DNA from: UBA5018 sp947463165
Lineage (GTDB): Bacteria; Cyanobacteriota; Cyanobacteriia; PCC-6307; Cyanobiaceae
Assembly (NCBI GenBank): GCA_943371245.1
Contig: CALRTY020000006.1
Location: forward strand, 62,001 to 126,000
Reading direction: 5' to 3'
DNA: 64,000 nucleotides
In this document: in pieces, positions 61,674 through 64,000 of the stretch
Layout: the number at the start of each line of letters is the position of its first letter
How positions within the stretch are numbered: the first letter of the stretch is position 1
Translations under genes and position numbers: made by a program
The notes under the pieces: generated by a model
Databases searched by the model: none
Seen by the model: only the letters and a program-made list of their open reading frames with translations
What the model was told of the DNA's origin: nothing

Positions 61674-62828
61674 TTGGCCTCCGAGTTGAGCTCTCCCTCC
61701 TCCCCCGGCCCCAGCGTCCCCGCCCCCAGCTCCCCCCAGAAGCAGCCCCCCGGCGGCAAGCCCCGAGGCCGGCTCTCGGCTCTTTTATTGGCCCTGCTGC
61801 TGCTGCTGGCCTGTGTGGCCAGCGACTGGCTGGTGCCCAATTCGGTGCTCAGCCTGCCCCTGCTGGTGGCCGCAGCCATCGCCGCAGCCACCACGGCCTG
61901 GGGCGAACCCCGGCTGAGACGCTTGAAAATTGGCCAGGTGATCCGCCAGGAGGGGCCCCAAGCGCACCTCAGCAAGGCCGGCACGCCCACGATGGGCGGG
62001 CTGCTGGTGGTGCCGGTGGGGGTGTTGGTGGGGGGCCTTACCAGCCCGGAGGATCCGCGCCTGCTGGCGGTGGGCGCCCTCAGCCTCGCCTTCATGGCCA
62101 TCGGCGCCACCGACGATTGGCGCAGTCTCACCAAGCGGCGCAACACCGGCCTGGGGCCGCGGGCCAAACTGCTGCTGCAGGCCCTGGCCAGCCTGGCATT
62201 TTTGTATTGGGCCTGGCAGGGCCAGTGGCTGGGGGTTGAGGAGGCCGGCAACATTTCACTACCCCTGGGCTGGGTGCTGCCCCTGGGGCTGCTGATCTGG
62301 CCGCTGGGGCTGTTCGTGGTGCTGGCCGAGAGCAACGCCACCAACCTCACCGACGGCCTCGACGGCCTGGCCGCCGGCTGCGGCGCCATCGTTTCAACGG
62401 GCCTGGGCCTGCAATTGATGCTGCGCGGCCAGGAGGGCGACCCTTCCCTGGCCGCCTTTTGCGTGGCGATGGCCGGCTGCTGGCTGGGCTTTCTGGCCCA
62501 TAACCGCCACCCGGCCCGGCTGTTCATGGGCGACACCGGCTCCCTGGCCATGGGGGCTGGCCTGGCGGCGGTGGCCCTGCTCTCCAACAGCCTCTGGCCC
62601 CTGCTGGTGATGGGCGGCGTGTTCCTGGCCGAGTCGCTCTCGGTGATCCTGCAGGTGGGGGTGTTCAAGGCCACCAAGGGGCCCGATGGCCAGGGGCGCA
62701 GGCTGTTCCGCATGGCCCCCCTGCATCACCACTACGAACTGGGCGGTCTCAAGGAACAACAGGTGGTGCTGCGCTTCTGGGCCGCCAGCCTGGCTCTGGT
62801 GATTTTGGGGCTGATCCTGCTGCCGTGA
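61674..62828 (+). CDS. mraY: Phospho-N-acetylmuramoyl-pentapeptide transferase
   Basis: This 384-residue membrane enzyme makes lipid I in peptidoglycan synthesis. KAGTPTMGG, the catalytic ESNATNLTDGLDGLAAG, FMGDTGSLAMG and MAPLHHHYEL are present, with about ten helices. The frame has no ATG near the start; TTG at 61674 is used, preceding an unusual Pro/Ser-rich N-terminal extension of about 35 residues before the first helix. Confidence 0.94.
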   Translation: MASELSSPSSPGPSVPAPSSPQKQPPGGKPRGRLSALLLALLLLLACVASDWLVPNSVLSLPLLVAAAIAAATTAWGEPRLRRLKIGQVIRQEGPQAHLSKAGTPTMGGLLVVPVGVLVGGLTSPEDPRLLAVGALSLAFMAIGATDDWRSLTKRRNTGLGPRAKLLLQALASLAFLYWAWQGQWLGVEEAGNISLPLGWVLPLGLLIWPLGLFVVLAESNATNLTDGLDGLAAGCGAIVSTGLGLQLMLRGQEGDPSLAAFCVAMAGCWLGFLAHNRHPARLFMGDTGSLAMGAGLAAVALLSNSLWPLLVMGGVFLAESLSVILQVGVFKATKGPDGQGRRLFRMAPLHHHYELGGLKEQQVVLRFWAASLALVILGLILLP

Positions 62829-62829
62829 G

Positions 62830-63039
62830 CCTGCTGGCTTGATCCTGCTGGCTTGGGTCGCCAACTTTTTGCCGGCAGCTTTCAGCCGGCAGCTTTTGGC
62901 CTGCTGATGTGATCCTGCTGGCTTGAGCTTTCGCCCTGCAGCTTTCGCCCTGCAGCTTTCAGCCGGCAGCTTTGATCCGGCAGCGTTGAACTTACGGATT
63001 TCAACTTACTGTTTTAAACCTGCGGCATTGCCATCGCCT
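62830..63039. repeat. 14-bp-period degenerate array filling mraY downstream gap
   Basis: From 62830 on, the sequence can be cut into fourteen 14-base units (CCTGCTGGCTTGAT, CCTGCTGGCTTGGG, CCGGCAGCTTTCAG, two identical CTTTCGCCCTGCAG, CTTTCAGCCGGCAG, and so on) reaching almost to the next ATG at 63044. The last three or four units are strongly degenerate. Confidence 0.85.
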
Positions 63040-63043
63040 ACCC

Positions 63044-63283
63044 ATGGCCCACTTCATCTGGAAGGAAACAGGCCTCACCGCCGACTGCGCCAGCCTGGAG
63101 GCGATGGCGGCCCGCCTGGAAGAAACGGCGGCGCTGATGCGGCGCCTGGCCGCCGAGGGCTTCCGGCTGGAGCGCCATAGCGACGGCCAGCGAATCAGTC
63201 ATACCGATAACAAAATATTTGAGGCCTATGGCTTCTTGAACGAAGAATCGCCGGTGAGTCAGCTCAACATGCTGGACAAATAA
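63044..63283 (+). CDS. Small hypothetical protein
   Basis: This 79-residue protein (MAHFIWKETGLTADCASLEA, MAARLEETAALMRRLAAEGF, RISHTDNKIFEAYGFLNEES) looks genuinely coding and is helical in its first half. I have a weak memory of similar picocyanobacterial hypothetical proteins but cannot name a family. Confidence 0.7.
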   Translation: MAHFIWKETGLTADCASLEAMAARLEETAALMRRLAAEGFRLERHSDGQRISHTDNKIFEAYGFLNEESPVSQLNMLDK

Positions 63284-63628
63284 ACCGGCTAGGCAGGGGC
63301 CGGCGGCGAAAGCAGCTCACGCACAGTTCAGCGGCAGCTCAGCGGCAGTTCGGCGGCAGAGAGCGACACTAAAAAGGCACTAAAAAGGCAGTTCAAAGGC
63401 AGTTCAAAGGCAGTTCAAAGGCAGCTTTAAAATAGCAAAGTTCATCAATCTCACGCCGCGACAAGAGCTTGGAGCGGCCGACCTGCCCCTTGCCCTAGTG
63501 AGCCTAATCGGCAATTCATCGTGGCGCCTTCTAGTTAGCCGCCAGCAATTAGCCGCCAGCAATTAATCGCCTGCTATAGGCCGCCAGCAACTAATAGCAC
63601 CCAGGCGGTGCTTACCCCCAAGGGGGGC
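63284..63628. other. Intergenic region rich in repeats
   Basis: No gene is supported in these 345 bases. The 11-bp arrays occupy 63327-63430, and GCCGCCAGCAATTA-type units recur three times at 63538-63595. Confidence 0.6.
63327..63430. repeat. 11-bp tandem arrays
   Basis: Three units of TTCAGCGGCAG type (63330-63362) are followed, after a few bases, by six units at exact 11-base spacing from 63365: GACACTAAAAA, GGCACTAAAAA, GGCAGTTCAAA three times, GGCAGCTTTAA. Confidence 0.88.
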
Positions 63629-63838
63629 TCAACCGGCACGGCGCAGATAGCCCACCAGCCAAACCAGCACAAAAGCCAGCGAGGAAATCCCCAAATAAAT
63701 CAGGGCCCAGCGCTGGAAAGTGGCGATGTCCCAGCCAAACAGCAGGCCGTTGGCCGCATCGCCGGCGGTGCTATAGGCCAAAACCGGATCCATTGCCGTT
63801 GCCAGAAGCAGTGGCAGTCTCTCTAGCAGGGCCTGCAT
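63629..63838 (-). CDS. Small membrane protein
   Basis: This 69-residue protein has a hydrophobic C-terminal helix (WALIYLGISSLAFVLVWLVGYL) followed by RRAG, and an amphipathic N-terminus (LLERLPLLLATAMDPVLAYS). ATG 63838 is chosen because 31 bases then separate it from divergent purT. I do not recognise the family, although one-helix proteins of this kind are common in cyanobacterial membranes. Confidence 0.65.
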   Translation of the reverse strand: MQALLERLPLLLATAMDPVLAYSTAGDAANGLLFGWDIATFQRWALIYLGISSLAFVLVWLVGYLRRAG

Positions 63839-63869
63839 CAGGATCGACGCAGCATGTGCCCAGGCGCCG

Positions 63870-64000
63870 ATGGCCAGCCCCTCCCTACCGCAAACCCTGA
63901 TGCTGCTGGGCAGCGGCGAACTGGGCAAGGAGGTGGCCATCGCCGCCCAGCGACTGGGCTGCCGGGTGATCGCCGTGGATCGCTACCCGGGCGCCCCGGC
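63870..64000 (+). CDS. purT: Formate-dependent GAR transformylase (5' part)
   Basis: The first 43 codons of PurT are in the window: PQTLMLLGSGELGKEVAIA, AQRLGCRVIAVDRYPGAPA. The enzyme uses formate and ATP in purine synthesis, so PurU at 50.3 kb may supply its formate. The gene runs off the right edge. Confidence 0.93.
   Translation, partial: MASPSLPQTLMLLGSGELGKEVAIAAQRLGCRVIAVDRYPGAP

Overview
The window looks like chromosome from a GC-rich, unicellular picocyanobacterium (Cyanobium / freshwater Synechococcus type). The evidence is psbK, psbQ (CyanoQ), a Tic20-like protein, DUF3134, a carotenoid oxygenase, and a core gene set with picocyanobacterial character (tgt, pyrE, ygfZ, pgm, rdgB, purU, dnaK, aroE, rpsF, argG, mraY, purT). 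Assignments come from reading motifs in the sequence; no database search was run.

Layout. (1) 1-12.3 kb is core: tgt (cut by the window edge), psbK, a WecG/TagA glycosyltransferase, a giant GH15-like protein, an oxidoreductase, a CAU tRNA, a secreted hypothetical, pyrE, ygfZ, a RecB-like nuclease, a phosphohexomutase and rdgB. (2) 12.3-32.5 kb is an accessory island of lower GC. It holds an HNH endonuclease with a small partner, a ten-gene, tightly overlapped BREX type 3-like phage-defence operon read leftward (brxF-brxC-GNAT-wHTH-pglX-ATPase-nuclease-brxHII-pglZ-brxA), a CHAT remnant, an IS200/IS605 element with frameshifted tnpA and intact tnpB, a truncated ART-like gene and a DUF2887/Rpn-type nuclease. 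A shortened second copy of the rdgB 3' end lies at the right border, so the island is bracketed by rdgB sequence. (3) 32.7-42.9 kb: an orphan Nif11-type peptide, a sulfur module (rhodanese, 48-residue secreted peptide, YeeE/YedE), a GH3 beta-glucosidase, a carotenoid-tailoring-like pair (glycosyltransferase plus CrtO-type acyltransferase), a lipase, an Lmo0937-type membrane peptide, a CsbD-like protein and a J-domain protein. (4) 43-46.5 kb is a rearranged patch: sulfotransferase, an ORF that appears to fuse a VapB antitoxin to the end of a VapC toxin, a 5'-truncated FAH-family gene, and a protein with a duplicated fascin-like repeat. (5) 46.5-64 kb returns to core genes, interrupted by a strange 405-residue Arg/Ile/Leu-repeat protein at 58.5-59.7 kb.

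How parts work together. The BREX genes probably act as one coupled defence unit, with a two-gene ATPase/PD-(D/E)XK module embedded between methylase and helicase. The rhodanese, small peptide and YedE genes overlap or nearly touch and likely handle periplasmic thiosulfate or sulfane sulfur. The two carotenoid genes overlap by 4 nt and resemble the sugar and acyl transfer steps of staphyloxanthin synthesis.

A striking property is that many intergenic gaps are made of degenerate tandem repeats, with a unit sequence and period (7, 11, 12, 13, 14 or 17 bp) private to each gap. No rRNA, CRISPR array, integrase or replication origin was seen.
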